A DNA stretch of 64,000 nt, from contig NC_051142.1 in NCBI RefSeq assembly GCF_014839805.1, positions 1,922,001-1,986,000 on the forward strand, in the 5' to 3' direction. Under the pieces are notes generated by a model. That model was not told where the DNA came from, did no database searches, and saw only the letters and a list, made by a program, of their open reading frames with translations. The stretch is from Manduca sexta. Lineage: Eukaryota > Arthropoda > Insecta > Lepidoptera > Sphingidae. Position numbers and translations under genes: made by a program. Below are positions 25,342-38,372 of the stretch, one piece after another (position 1 is the stretch's first letter; the number at the start of each line of letters is the position of its first letter).

Positions 25342-27109
25342 AAAGAGTTCGCGGTAACCCAGACAGACATACGCAATACGCATGCGCAACTATATATGTT
25401 GTCGTGCTTACACAGCAACATTAATTGTCAGCGAACACCATTGACGTAGTCAAACACCGAATGGCATCGTTGTCCTGAGTTGACGTAAGTCTGAACTTGT
25501 GTCAGTAGTTACAAGTAGCGACGAAAGCGTTCTATATAATTGAAACATTTAAAAGTAAGTGTTATCTACGCGTACTGCGAGTGGCGCTAGTATTCGAGTG
25601 ATAACGCGGCATGCGGACCCGTCGAGCGGTTATCAGCTGCACACGAGCGATATCTCACAGCGTAGTACAAGGGACAGACCACGCGATACTCCGTAAGTTC
25701 GACTCGAGGTGTCATATCGCGGTATCACTCATTTTATCGCTTGCAATAAGAGATGGTAATTTGCTTGAACGCGACATAGGTATAGAATCCATGAAAAGCG
25801 ACTAATGTCTGAATTTTCATGTAAAAAATATTTCAATAATAATGCGCTGAACTAATCTCAAACAGTGCATAATACATATTGTATATATCACCATTTGTAT
25901 ATATAATTATCAAGAAGTCAAAACGCAAGTAATAAGAAAAAGAAATTGTATCTAAGTAAAATTATAAAACAAACAAAAAGATATCAGAGAATTGACTGGA
26001 AGTAGGCCAGCTATTTCCTTCTAATTAATAGGGTTTTATAAACAAAAAAAAAAAAAAACTGGATACTGCTCAGAAACGCAATCTACGAAGTTTTCGACGA
26101 AATAACGGAATCTGATAATATACTATGTGAAAACTCTAAAACTATGGACTAAGCCGACTGCTGATGTTAGCCGAGAAATGTTTTTATACCTAATGGATAG
26201 ATTTTCGAGATAATATTATTAAAAATATTTGAAATAATTATTTTGTAATTAGATATCGGAAATAAAATGTAAGTCGCTGTGTATCCGTGCGACTTAGCAA
26301 TAATTTAATGAACCATACAATCGCGGAACTTAATGTAAATTGGCGGCGTGTCTAATGTAATCGCAGCCTTGGACTCCACTTATTGTAATTGACTTGGTCA
26401 TACACTCATTGTCAATCAGGGGGCAGTTTATGCCCGGGGTGTAAGCCTTTGGGATGCACCCGGAGGTTTCTTCGATGTGATACCATATCGGACCTCCCTC
26501 CTGAATACGCGGTTAGATTTGCACTTTTATTGAGAATCCTTAATACAAGCGAAGGGAATAAGAATAACATTTGTAATTACGGTGGATATTTGATCGCGCG
26601 CGTTATAACTGCTTTTAATCTACTCAGTAGACTTTTTATTAAATCTTGTCCATTAATTGCGCACTATTACGACAGGTTTATGTCTCAGATTATAATCATG
26701 CAAACGTCACAAATTTTATATTTTAAACGTTTTATGAATTTATAATGAGATCTAAAATAACTCTGCGCCAGCTTTATTGTAATTAGCTACGTCAGACCGA
26801 AGAATAAGCAGGAAAAAAACCATAAAAACAGCAAAAACTAGGCGACAAACATATTATCGCAAAACATTGGTCTATAAACAACCCAATATTAATTTCGCGG
26901 AACCCGTCAGGTCGCGGATGTGATTCTCAGGTGGCCAATGTGCATTTTTCTGATATGTCTATAAATTATGTTCGCCTTCTGTCATACAAAAAATATATGC
27001 AAAGTAAGCATTGCCGTATATTCTATGGTATGGCGACCTATACTGATTAGTCAACATCCACTCTCACCATCATTAGAATCAGGTAGCGTGTTTATTGTTT
27101 ATCAGTTAC
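25342..27109. other. No gene recognised; long poly-A and one weak open frame
   Basis: An uninterrupted A run of about 15 lies at 26,044-26,058. A 118-codon frame at 26,389-26,745 (+) has no recognisable domain; its Cys-rich start is not a known zinc-finger pattern. I treat it as chance. Confidence 0.35.
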
Positions 27110-27434
27110 TAAATGTTGCGCGCGGCCTCGGGTGCGTGAGGAGCCTTTCCTGCTACAAAAGTCCCTTAAATACGGCAGCGATTCATAGCACTGCCTGTAA
27201 GATGCCAGCGCCACATATTTAAAAAAAAACAATTATTGCTCATGGGATGAAATTATCGGATATAAAGTTGCCTATGTGCTAGTCTTGGACATGACTATTG
27301 ACCAACCCATTATTACCCATTAGCACATGCTAAGTTTCTTCCAAATCCGTTCAGCCGTTTCTGCGTTTACTTCTAACAAACATCCAAACGAACAAACATT
27401 TTACAAACTCGCATATTATATAATATTAGTGAAA
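27110..27434 (+). repeat. Family D repeat (LINE-3'-like)
   Basis: The better of two copies. It has GGTGCGTGAGGAGCCTTTCC, then CTACAAAAGTCCCTTAAATA, then CCAAATCCGTTCAGCCGTTT, CTAACAAACATCCAAACG and a terminal TTATATAATATTAGTGA. The final segment is of the kind seen at 3' ends of lepidopteran LINEs and their SINE partners. No coding part is present. Confidence 0.5.
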
Positions 27435-27556
27435 TAAGAAGTAAGATAATTATTATTTATCGCTCGCATTAAGGAAATAATCGTGAGGCTAGATCAAAAT
27501 TATAAAATTCTTCGCAAGTATTTCGAAGTTATAAGAAGTATGCCAAGTGCCAACCC

Positions 27557-27650
27557 ACACGAGGCCAGCGCGGTGGACTAAGGTCAAAGCTTTGTCAGTA
27601 GAGGAGACCTGTACTCAGCAGTAGGATAATATAAAATGTAGGGCTGGTAT
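27557..27650 (+). repeat. SINE family B 3'-tail fragment
   Basis: Plus-strand counterpart of the tail of 3,842-4,156: GCGGTGGACTAAGG, TAGAGGAGACCTGTACTCAG, then TGTAGGGCTGGTATTTTAAT. The tRNA-like head is missing, as in a 5'-truncated insertion. Confidence 0.6.
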
Positions 27651-28629
27651 TTTAATATTATTACACAATTACCTAAATAACAACAGTTTTTACGACATTT
27701 ACTATTCAGGATTAGGGGTGTGGGACAAACCATAGCATTCCCATACCAGTCGCTAGACTGGCTCTATTTATCATTCAAATGTATAACAAGACCGTGTTTT
27801 GAGGTAAGTCCGATCCGAGTGAGTGAATCGACCTTTTGCCCGTCGTCGTCGCGATGATTCATACACGTTGTGCTGATTGACATGTCAGATTCACATAATA
27901 AGGCCGTTTATATTAAGATGAACACAACGTTTTTATAAAACTTAATATCAGTAACAATATTGTCAGTGACGGAGAATATTGACAATTCGTGCTGGAAATA
28001 AAAGACGAAGAGGCGGTATTTAAATCGAGTGCGATGTCAGTCCGCGCGGGCGACGCGGCCCGCACCTGTCCTCGATACTGTGCCCCGAAATACAATGTGC
28101 ACGAACGGGACAATCGAATGGTTCAATAATATCTGAGGCCGGATGTGAATCAACAAGGCACAGGTTCGAGTCCTGCAATAACACAGGAATGTGGTGCGAT
28201 TAAAAATTTATATTCATTTTTATTTAATGTTTTGTAAGTTCGCTTAAAGGTTGGCAACATATTAATGATTCTTCAACTATTACAGACGTCTTTAAACAGT
28301 GCTTTTATGAGGGGAGCCACACACAGTCGTGCCTACTGTTCAGTACATTCCGTTCCCTGCCAGACTCGCTGTTCCTAGTCCTAGACACATATATATCTTG
28401 ATTATTCAAAGCTTTAATCATAAAAGTTTATTGTTCCTTCGGATTCATTTGTATCCATGAAATAGCTGTATTTACTGCGGTCTAGATACTAACGACAACA
28501 CAACACTTTTTGACATTTATATATTTTCTATTCGTCCTTGCATGGACGGCGTGGCGAGTGAATATAAAGCCATTTTTTTATGAGATTGCTTGGAAATTCA
28601 GTAGCACTCTTAGCGAGATAATTCGCCAT
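27651..28629. other. No gene recognised
   Basis: A B-box-like GGTTCGAGTCC occurs at about 28,163-28,173, without a matching A box. It may be a SINE relic. Nothing else is recognised. Confidence 0.4.
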
Positions 28630-28895
28630 CATTTATCATTAATGTTCTTAGTCTCCTGGGTGGAGCAAGGGCCTCCACAATGGCTCTATTTTGAGCGGTC
28701 GTGAGGTTTTTCGCTCCAAGTCTAACTAATACTCTCAAAATACCCAATACTTCTTGGTTCATCGATTACAGTGCTTCGCCAGGTCTGTCTGAAACGGCGA
28801 CCCTTTCGCTTTCCTTGGAGATTCCAATTCATTGTCTATTCAGGTATATAGGCGGAACCTCTTCGGATAGCGTGCCTAAACCATTTTCACTTGTG
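28630..28895 (-). pseudogene. LINE reverse-transcriptase C-terminal remnant
   Basis: One minus-strand frame reads KWFRHAIRRGS, then NWNLQGKRKGRRFRQTWRS followed by TVIDEPRSIG, and TWSEK before a stop near 28,630. This is the pattern of the C-terminal tail of RTE-like non-LTR retrotransposon proteins (usual form: K-W-L-G-H-x-L-R-R, then W-N-P-x-G-K-R-K-R-G-R-P and T-W-R). Three in-frame stops interrupt it, so it is dead. The catalytic RT palm and the endonuclease are absent. Upstream, on the same strand, an open frame (about 28,876-29,130) is not recognisable as RT and may be unrelated. The clade assignment is tentative. Confidence 0.6.
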
Positions 28896-31116
28896 GCGTC
28901 TGGTCTGCTGGCTGATTAAAATTTATTTCCTTGGTAGGACAATTACTGGCCTTTAAGGTGAGATCAGTCGGGTGCCCAACTAGTGTGTAAGTAAGCCTCC
29001 ACTCATAATATAGAGTATTGACTTTTCGTTTGATGTGCTCATGAAGCTTTAAGCGCGGGGCATGTTCACTTCTAAATAGGGTCAGTTGAATGATGCTTGT
29101 GATGGGCACAATTCGACACTCGTTAGTCATGAATTACTCAGTAAATCTTTCGCTTCATTCTGAATTTTAGTAATACTTCGCATTTCTCTAACATTTTGTT
29201 GAATGGTATCTGCCTTTCAGTCCACTTGTCAATTATGTCCGTCGGCTTTTTAACCTTAACTCGTGCAGCTCGTTAAGACTGCGCCGCGCGGTCTCACACC
29301 ACAACGTTCACTTTCCCGACACTACCGCCGAGGCGCCGTAGTTCAGGATTATCGCTTTAACGTTTAAATATTTCAATAGTGAAAATATTTTATTTATTTT
29401 TATTACAAATGTTGTAGGTGGACATATGTATCTTGAGGCAGTAAAACAGCTCTTGTGCAAATATACAGTTTACAAGCATGCGTCGTGAATAAATAAATAC
29501 CACCAAAAAAAAAATAAGATCAAATTGTGTCGCGGCATCCAAATAGAGCATCGATTGAGGAGAGATGATCATCAGCTCTCATCAGGCAACAAAATTATGC
29601 CGGCATACACCGTGATACACAGACTGATCCCAGAACGCGACACACTAAATTTACTTGGGCCACAATGGCGAGTACACTGAATGTACGGTGCTGTAGATCC
29701 AGGCATATACGAATACCCTTCCATACCTCCATCGACGTTACGGCTGGTGGCTGCTTACTGTTAAATAATAAACATAATATTACGTTCCAACGGACGTACC
29801 AGCGCGTCTCATCGGGAAATTTCTGTAAACGTTTTTATGTAGAATTTTTGAAAATGTTCCCGCTGGCGGCGTGCCGACCTTATCCCCCCTCCCCCTCCCC
29901 TCTGCCCGGGCCGGTAACGCAGCGCATCTTGTCGCACGGCATGTTGGACTCGCACGTGCTCTTTTTTTTCTTCTACGCGTGGGTGTGAGTACACATGTAT
30001 GTTTCGGAATTGTAAATTATAATAGTTTTTATTCATCTTCGCGCCTCGTTACTATCATTTTGTTAATGTGGCACTAATAAAAACAACACGTCATAAGGAC
30101 ACAATGTTATCCTCGAAGGGGTAAGCAAAAAATATGCAACTAGTTCGTCTCTGGCCGTGCAGGTCCCTTCCTATTCTACGATAAAGGGTACACTGCTTAT
30201 CATTCGGGCACAGTTCCCGCTTCCGTCAAATGTCGGGTGTTTCTAACATTATTAGGTTCATTTAGAATTCGTTATCTAGACCTAAGATTCTAATTCAGGA
30301 CCCTAACGGTTTCACCCTAAGCAGTAGGTAAATCAGTTTTGGTGTCGTACTGGCACTGTGAATCCAGAGGCCGTGGCTCCATTTACCAGGGTTTCTAACA
30401 AATATTAGTAAAAGTTTTTTAATTAAAAAACACGTCCGAATTACCCGATATTACAATTTAAAAAAGTTTAGTTTAGTTACCATTATTTATTACTATATTA
30501 CAAAAGCTATTAACGGAATTGGTAACTTAAAAAAATGTATTAAAAGACTCAGTTTTTTAAGAAGATGGGGTCAGACATAAATGAATATTGGATATTGTAA
30601 CCCCTTTGTCGCTGTAAATCAATTTTCAATACACTCTAACTTCGACGGTAGAGTTGGTACACGCCGCGGTCGCAAATACAAATTGTACTTTTCATGGAAA
30701 ACAAATCCCAATGTATGTTAATACGGAAATAGTCCGAGAGAGGTGCGCTCCGCGGCGCCGCCCGTCGAGGTCCCTGGCCCATCAATATGCATTAATAGCG
30801 CACCCCTATGTAAATTTGACAGACCTCGCCTTCTTCACCTACTTACCCCTCCCGTCATCCCAACTCGATAAACAATCGCCGTGACGATGCACTTTCATCG
30901 ACGGCAATATTTCGCCAATATGGCAGTAAAGAACACTCCTGATGCCGATGAGAAATCCAATAATGCAGGCATTATTTTTTATTTTCCGAGCACAGCAGTG
31001 ACTAACATTGAGTTTAATGCGAAGAACTCTGTGGCACAAATATAAAGTCACTGAATGCGAATCGTCACGTCGAAAACCTTAGTTTACATCACGTGTATAA
31101 CGCGGTGTTGACAATC
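28896..31116. other. No gene recognised; GC-rich patches
   Basis: CpG-rich spots lie near 29,280-29,340 and 30,740-30,770. A polypyrimidine tract (CCCCCCTCCCCCTCCCCTCTG) lies at about 29,884-29,904. Coding evidence is absent on both strands. Confidence 0.35.
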
Positions 31117-31180
31117 TCATCATCATCTCAGCCACAGGAAGTCCACTGCTGAACACAGGCCTCCCCCAAGGATCTCCCCA
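31117..31180 (-). repeat. RTE-like LINE 3'-end fragment
   Basis: About 64 bp matching the 3' end of the LINE at 37,857-38,331 nearly base for base: (ATC)n, then TCTCAGCCACAGGAAGTCC, ACTGCTGAACACAGGCCTCC and AAGGATCTCC. It is on the same strand and severely 5'-truncated, as expected of target-primed reverse transcription that stopped early. Confidence 0.75.
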
Positions 31181-34100
31181 ATAATCTAGTGGGGCTCAAA
31201 CTATCTCCGATACTCTCTCGACGAAGATCTTAACATAACGAACAATTTAATCACAACTTGGAGAAGCCATTAACATACGTAAGAGTTTTTTTTATTTATA
31301 AATGCCGATTTCTTGCTTTGGGGATTACAGGTCTGAAGGTTCTGTTACGATTGAATATTCTATTTAATATATATGAGACTTAAGATGGAAGAAAGATCAA
31401 GGTAAAGGGTCCATAGTGCACGCGCGGGGTATCACTTCAGAGGAGCGTCCGCAATGTGTCGCGTCACCGTTGTAATATTTCCCGCGCCGCATCATTCATC
31501 ACTGGTTATGTGGCGCGTATCAATTGCTCATATATATATTATAGATAACGCAGCGATGGCCTCACAGTGAACGAACGGACTCGAAAGTGGCGAGTTCATA
31601 TCGAGGGCACATTCCGACCTATTTTTTTGTCAATAGCAACTTCAACCATAAACTTGCCTGTTGTTTTTGATTAAGGATAAGACCATCAAACTTAAATAGT
31701 AGGAATATATTTTACCCGCGAGAATTGCTTACATGATTAGGGTACCTGGCCAGCGTGCCACTACTGTTTTGCTAACGTCCCATTGTTTCATTATATTCCA
31801 GAGCAAGCCGGTAAAGGCGACGCTATTCCGATCACTTGCGTCACACACCCCGCCCAGCGCCCGGAGCCCTGAGTCCGCCCCCGCGAGTCACGGCGCGTAA
31901 TTTGTATCGCAACGTGTAAGGTTACTGTCAATCAGAGCGACACCACGCACGCGACCCACGCTGGGTTCGCTTTGCGTGTGTACCTCGCCTCTATTGCTAG
32001 TCTGTAGCGCCGACCCACCACGGGTTAATACTATGAGCACACACCGCCATGCTGGAATCGAGACCGTCTTGCAAAAGTCATAAACAACGAACTACTCGCT
32101 GACAGCTCCATTTCCAATAATTACTAGTGGCTAGTCATACAATCTTTGGCCTACTAAATTACCGTGGTGTCAACAGGCGCGGTGCGTCGCGTGACCCCAC
32201 GGTACTACACTTAAACGGATAACAGTATCTATTCTAAACCAATTAAAAACTACGAACGTGGGCTAGAGTAGAACGCACTCCCGCCGCCGCGCCGTGCCGT
32301 GTCTCTCGTCGGCCAGTAAGAGGATCAGCTAATGTGTCTGGGCGAGTGCTTGTGGCTTCCTCGTTTCACGCACTGCCGAATGTACACTGTACAGTACGGG
32401 GGAATACTCGCGGCAACTTTATGTTATCACTTCAGGACGAACTAACTCTACCGCTACTGCATTGTCATCGGTGTTGCCATAGTGTGCCGAACTGTTACGT
32501 ATCCCGTCCTATTATGTATTGTGATTGTATCACCTTTCGGACGCAAATGGGAAAACCGTATAACAAATTTCAGGATATACGACGGGACGTTGACATTTAA
32601 CCTAAATTAATTCTAAAATAATAATCTAATCAATTGGTTATCAAAAATACATAAGAATAGTTTTATTTCAATGTTTAACATCATAAGAAATCATTATAGG
32701 CTTAAAGTTTAAACCAACCAGATTTAGATTGAGACGAAGGCGGCATCAGACAATACTTATCCGTATGCTCCAAATACAGCTAGACCGAGTTAATTATAAC
32801 AAATAAATTTTCTTAGCGTCGACGGATATTGCCTATTGTACCCTGTTGTCTGCGGCAAGCGTTCAAGCGAGCTAACGCACCGGCGCGATGTAGGCACAGC
32901 AAATTAATAATGATCAGTAATACTTTGTCACTCCTTTGATTAGTAAAGAAAGATGTTGCAGCTCAAGTATTGTCGTGCTGCGGTTTGGAACGCTTTGAGA
33001 TATTGTGTGCAAATTGTTGTGGCGAAGCGACAGGTGCGCCGTGCCGAGCCAACCGTCGGGTCGGCAACGAGCGACCTGTGCGCTAAATTATTTAATATGT
33101 AGCTTTATTGTAATGCAGCTATAATGGATAATATTTATGTGTGTGTGTGCTGAAGGAAGGTGGGATAACATTGAAAATTGTTATCAACATCTTACAGTTC
33201 CTGTATAGGCGCGGGTGATGAGCTGTGTGTGAAGCGAGATAATGCAGTTACGGCATATTAACATTATGTATGTGCGATCCATAATAAATATTTATCTATG
33301 TTGTGGTGTCCCTTGTAGTTGATAGTAACCACACATGTCATGCACCTGTCTTAAATCGTGGGAGTATGGCGGTTATGTGATTTACTATTTATGTGCAACT
33401 GATGTACCTACATACTACACGAGCAATACGGTATTTGACTGTTATTGACTTTGTGATTTTTTTAATATGTAACAGCAATGAGTACAAAAAAATAAATTCT
33501 TCTGTGAAAACAGCATTAAAATTCGATACAAATAAGGAAGTAATTCAAATTCCAATATAACTACGGGCAGGAGTGGGCGTGGACTGGGGATATCACTCAA
33601 TCTCTTTTTTTGTACGCATCCTAATGCCTGCTGACGTCACATGCAAATTTTGTCTCTTTTCTATTATTTGACATTCACCCTTATTACCAAATTTGAATGG
33701 CTTATAACTTATGGATTTTTTATCAAATTTCAATGATTTCTTCTTTTTCAGAATTTATACGAAGTATCAAATACTCTATCGCAAGTTATTCACGTATTAA
33801 AAAAAAACTTACCCCGGAAAAACATTCGAAAAGTTGTAGTGCGGGGGTTGGTTCCTTTCGGTGGGAGGAATTTGTAGTGAAGTCGCGCCGCGCCGCCGCA
33901 CCGATTACGGACTCGCCGCGGGACGATATGGTTTCCTTTACTATTTGCCCAGGGAACCACAACAAATTCATTTACAATATCTCTCCAAATATTGTATGGG
34001 AGATTGGTACTACCATACTACTCGTAGAATTAATTTGCAGTTAATCGTTTAACGCATCTTAAATAAATCATGATGTTATAATTGTACTTCAGTACAACCT

Positions 34101-34314
34101 ACAGCGTTGGTGCAAACAATTAAGAGATTGATTTGCAATTTCTTTTACTGGATCAGCTTTAATCACATCCTTATTAACTACATGTAAAATAATGTTAAAA
34201 ATCAGTCATTAAGAAGATCCCTGAAGTATATAGAGCTTATATAAATTTCGGATATGCCTTTGTGATAGAGAACTGAAATCATTGTCAGGCGATGGCTATT
34301 CATTTATTTACATA
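31181..34314. other. No gene recognised; CpG-rich islands
   Basis: CpG-rich blocks lie at about 31,800-32,100, 32,270-32,330 and 32,870-33,070. They contain no open exon with recognisable content. A 115-codon frame at 33,697-34,044 (+) overlaps a GC-rich spot and is not recognisable. Regulatory function of the islands is possible but only inferred. Confidence 0.35.
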
Positions 34315-35557
34315 CTAGCTTTTGCCCGCGGCTCCGCCCGCGTTATAAAGTTTTTCAGGCTAAAGTTTTCCGTTATAAAAGTAGTAGTTTCCCGGGAGCC
34401 TATGTTCTTCCCAAGGTCTCAAACTGTCTCCATACCAAATTTCATCTTAATACGTTGGGTAGTTTTTGAGTTTAACACGTTCAGGCAGACAGATGCAGCG
34501 GGGGACTTTGTTTTATAATATATTTTTTAGAACTTTTTAAGAGGAACAATCCCGTCATACATCATTGTTGCATAACTTTAACCGTTTACGCAGCGCACGC
34601 AACGGAAGCTCTCAAAACTAATATTTTTCCTCGATTTGCAACATGTTTCATTACTGTTCCGCTCCTATTGGTCATAGCGTGATGATATATAGCCTATAGC
34701 ACTCCAGGAACAAAGGGCTATCCAACACAAAAAGATTTTTTCAGTTCAAACCGGTAGTTCCTGAGATTAGACATTATTGCTCCGCTCCTATTGGTCATAG
34801 CGTGATGATATATAACTTTGAGCACTCCACAAACAAAGGACTATTCAACACAAAAATAATTTTTCAGTTTGAATCGGTAGTTTCTGAGATTAGCCATTAC
34901 TGCTCCGCTCCTATTGGGTATAGCGTGATGATATATAGCCTATAGCACTCCACGAACAAAAGACTATCCAACGCAAAAATATTTTTTCTGTTGGGACCGG
35001 TAGTTCCTGAGTTTAGCCATTACTGCTCCGCTTCTATTGGGTATAGCGTGATGATATATAGCCTATAGCACTCCACAAACAAAGGGCTATCCAACACAAA
35101 AAGAATTTTTCAGTTCGAACCGGTAGTTCCTGAGATAAGACAATACTGCTCCGCTCCTATTGGGTATAGCGTGATGATATATAGCCTATAGCACTCCACG
35201 AACAAAGGGCTATCCAACACAAAAAGAATTTTTCAGTTCGAACCGGTAGTTCCTGAGATAAGACATTACTGCTCCGCTCCTATTGGGTATAGCGTGATGA
35301 TATATAGCCTATAGCACTCCACGAACAAAGGGCTATCCAACACAAAAAGAATTTTTCAGTTCGAACCGGTAGTTCCTGAGATAAGACATTACTGCTCCGC
35401 TCCTATTGGGTATAGCGTGATGATATATAGCCTATAGCACTCCACGAACAAAGGGCTATCCAACGCAAAAAGAATTTTTCAGTTTGGACCGGTAGTTCCT
35501 GAGATTAGCGCGTTCAAACAAACAAACAAACTCTTCAGCTTTATATAATAGTATAGA
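34315..35557 (-). mobile_element. Non-autonomous Helitron with 7-unit internal array
   Basis: On the minus strand the 5' end is TCTATACTATTATATAAAGC (complement ending at 35,557, host T at 35,558). The 3' end is the hairpin GCGGGCGGAGCCGCGGGC, AAAAG and CTAG (34,315-34,318, host A at 34,314). Both termini fit Helitrons inserted between A and T. The interior is mostly a tandem array of 123-bp units (see 34,649-35,509). There is no RepHel coding sequence. It is nearly identical to 43,301-44,426 in its first 300 bp, so the two are recent relatives. It is probably mobilised in trans. Confidence 0.85.
34649..35509. repeat. 123-bp minisatellite, 7 units, inside Helitron
   Basis: The block TCCGCTCCTATTGG (with small variants) recurs with its GCTCC start at 34,661, 34,784, 34,907, 35,030, 35,153, 35,276 and 35,399, an exact 123-bp period. 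Each unit holds AGCGTGATGATATATA, a CACTCC block and GGTAGTTCCTGAGAT. Units 5-7 are nearly identical to each other, while units 1-3 differ more, which points to recent expansion at the element's 5' side. Confidence 0.95.
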
Positions 35558-37328
35558 TTAAACGCAAAATACGTATGTAAGTTAAAGTTATAATTGCAAC
35601 GAGTCTCATGGTGACACGAACAACTATCCATCTGTTTGCAAATATGGTTGGTTTTATTCGAAAAACTCATTTGGAGTTTAAATAGCGCTGCACCGCAGGG
35701 CGACGTCTCCGACGGCGTTTCGCGCTGTCCTGTGATGGCGTGTCTGTTTTGCAGATCGGATTACATTCATAAAGAAGATACTAAATAAATTATTGTTTAC
35801 TCAGCGGTATGACTTGTCCTTGTTTTTTTTTTATATTTTTTTTATTTTATTTATGAAAGTGACATAATATAGATCATTCGGTTATGGCACGATATGTTTA
35901 ATTTTAGTTATAAGTCAGAAATAAGCGTCGAGAAAGTAAGCCAACACTTACAACTTTCTCGTGAATGATAAAGTGACATCGCAAGGCGGCGGACGAGCGT
36001 CGCGAGAGGTCCCGCGTGTCGAGCGCTCGCTGACAGATCGCCACTTTAGCGATACACTGCACCGGTGACGGTGACTTATCGTTCCGGAGGCCATGCCAAA
36101 ATCCAATACATTTTTAATAGCTGTCACAACTACGAAATTTTACAATAATTTTGATTGCTGATATGAAGCTAAATTAAAAAGATTATAAAAAAAAATATTA
36201 TATTATAGCAAGATTTGGTAACTCGAAGTTAGTGTATAAAAATAAAATAGAAATGTAGTTAGTTAATTAGTAGTTTTTAGTCATATATATATAAATTGCA
36301 TAGAAATTATTATAGTTTCGATAACTAAGTATAATTACATTACTTGCTGGACGTGGGTACTCATGCGCTATAGAAATATCACCCGCAGGTGTGATATTAA
36401 AGCGATTGAGTATTGGCGCGACGCATTAACATACGTTTTATATAATATGAGTGATCTGTTATTTATTGCTTTAGGATATTACGTAGGAGCTCGGCGCGCG
36501 CCGGTGCGGGATCGGCGTCGGTCGCTGAATCATGGCGAAGAATATAATTCCACAAATGACAAATAACTGTAACATAACTAATTATAAACGAGATTACCCG
36601 TATAATGTGCTTTCTATTTACTTTACTAAGTCGTAAACGTGTTCAAACACGTCGGAAGTTCAACATGATGTACACGACTAAATCGATGCAAGTTCACTTG
36701 AACAACTGACGAAATGTGGAGTATTTCAACACAATTTATTAAGACAGCACAAACTTATCCATAATCATTGCCCATGGAGATGCACACTAGGCGACATATT
36801 ACAGACCTTTACTCGAGAGTAAATAAACTTGGATATGGTAAGAATTTTTATTCGGGCGTCAAATTGAAACTTGGTGTAAGTTTCCGGGAGATATTGGCCT
36901 GTACTGTGCGGTTGGTCATCTGTACATACTTTGCATTATATTTCGATATATCCTGCCTTTAAGTTCCAAATTACCTACTTTTTGGCGACAATTTAAACGA
37001 AGTAACTGGGAGGTAAATCAGTGATGTTTGTGCAATACCTACAATTACGATAAATGTTCCGTTCAGCTTAAATGGCATTGAAATCCACACGGTTAATGTA
37101 CTGGGAAACCTCGCCACAGGGATGGGTAAAATATTTGTTTGTACGTCCACTGATGAATAGTGTGTTCGCGTGTGGTGTCGCGTTTTGTTAATGAGAGGTA
37201 CATCGTGCAATATAATGTAAGTAGCGCTAGCGCTAATTATAACTTATCGCAGCTCGGTGACAATTTGATGTATGCACACCACAGACCTAATAGACAATGG
37301 AGAAATGTTTAGTCCGAATATTATGACT
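35558..37328. other. No gene recognised
   Basis: CpG-rich spots lie at about 35,985-36,085 and 36,490-36,530. The rest is AT-rich. No coding exon or element is recognised. Confidence 0.4.
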
Positions 37329-37495
37329 CGTGGTAGGTCTCTCATATGTGAGGGTCCATCTGGGCAGGTACCGCCGGAAAGTGTATCTCTTCTAGCAAGC
37401 GGCAGCACCAGTGGTATTGCTATTGTCTATGGGCGGTCATATCACTCACCATCAGGCGAGCAGCATGCTCATCTCGACATTACAACTCAACAGTC
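37329..37495 (-). repeat. Family C repeat, internally deleted copy
   Basis: The ends of the family are recognisable on the minus strand: the complement of CATATGAGAGACCTACCAC at 37,329-37,350 and of CGCCTGATGGTGAGTGATA near 37,440-37,460. The central block seen at 25,180-25,280 is missing or reduced. Confidence 0.55.
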
Positions 37496-37856
37496 GCCTG
37501 AATATTGTTCTTAACTTTACACCAAATAATCCATGAAGACGACGCGGCCGTAAGAGTCGTTATAACTCGTCACTCGCAATGTTTATAGAGGCTATCCGGT
37601 GTTTTTTATCCCGTGCTCGGTAGGTAAATTATTATGATCAAAGTTTTCTTAGATGTATTTACTAGAAGTTTTATTAGTGCTCATTATAAATTCCAAATGT
37701 TAGCTCAATAAAAATGCAGCGAGAACTGACAGCTCCACTGACTCGCGTGTACCTGTCACCGCTCATCCACCGACTTAGGTACACACAAACTGTGTACCGT
37801 ATTTACAATGAATTGAACTACAAGAATAGTTACCTATGTACTATCAACAATATCTT

Positions 37857-38331
37857 CATCATCATCATCATCTCGGCCACAGGAAGTCCACTGCTGAACA
37901 TAGGCCTCCCCCAAGGATCTCCACGTCGACCTGTTGGAAGCGGCCTGCATCCAGCGACTTCCTGCGACCTTAGCCAGGTCGTCCGTCCACCTTGTAGGCG
38001 GGCGTCCGACATTTCGCTTGCCTGTACGTGGCCTCCACTCTAGAACCTTTCGACCCCAACGGTCATCGGTTCTTCGAGCTATGTGTCCGGCCCACTGCCA
38101 CTTCAACTTGCTAATCCTATGGGCTATGTCGGCAACCTTTGTTCTCCTACGGATCTCCTCATTTCTGATTCGATCTCGTAGGGAAATACCGAGCATAGCC
38201 CTCTCCATAGCTCGTTGAGTGACCTTGAGCCTCGTAATGAGGCCCACAGTGAGTGGCCACGTCTCGGTGCCGTATGTTACAAGCCTGAATATCTTACAAT
38301 GGTAAATGCCGTCCAACATCAATGTGCAAGC
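37857..38331 (-). pseudogene. RTE-like LINE, 5'-truncated C-terminal piece
   Basis: The minus-strand frame is open from about 38,364 to 37,834. It reads the C-terminal part of an RTE-like reverse transcriptase: VTYGTETWPLT, VTQRAMERAMLG, KLKWQWAGHIARR, then RTGKRNVGRPPTRWTDD and EEAYVQQWTS-like residues. The frame then runs into a (GAT)n tail at 37,857-37,872 encoding a run of Asp, typical of the short microsatellite 3' end of this LINE group. The endonuclease and catalytic RT motifs are missing, so the copy is dead on arrival, although the retained part has no stop codon. The 5' end is fused to a perfect foldback (38,298-38,372). A 64-bp sibling lies at 31,117-31,180. Confidence 0.8.
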
Positions 38332-38372
38332 CAACAATGCTTGCACATTGATGTTGGACGGCATTTACCATT
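38298..38372. repeat. Perfect 34-bp inverted repeat at LINE 5' junction
   Basis: Arms 38,298-38,331 and 38,339-38,372 are exact reverse complements with a 7-nt spacer (CAACAAT). The left arm is continuous with the LINE fragment. The right arm is an inverted copy abutting the 5' truncation point. Confidence 0.9.

Noticed and set aside
26389..26745. 118-codon frame with several Cys near its start
   Set aside because: Cys spacing fits no zinc-binding pattern I know. No splice context and no neighbour support it.
28896..29260. Minus-strand frames upstream of the LINE tail as the rest of its RT
   Set aside because: The residues do not match RT motifs. They may belong to another decayed element, so I did not extend the LINE call.
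1..33000. Many open frames of 60-118 codons on both strands
   Set aside because: They overlap one another, often lack an ATG, show no domain or signal peptide, and fall in AT-rich or CpG-rich DNA where such lengths are expected by chance.
34649..35509. Regular repeats as a possible CRISPR array
   Set aside because: The repeats are contiguous 123-bp units without unique spacers and lie inside Helitron termini in a eukaryotic genome.
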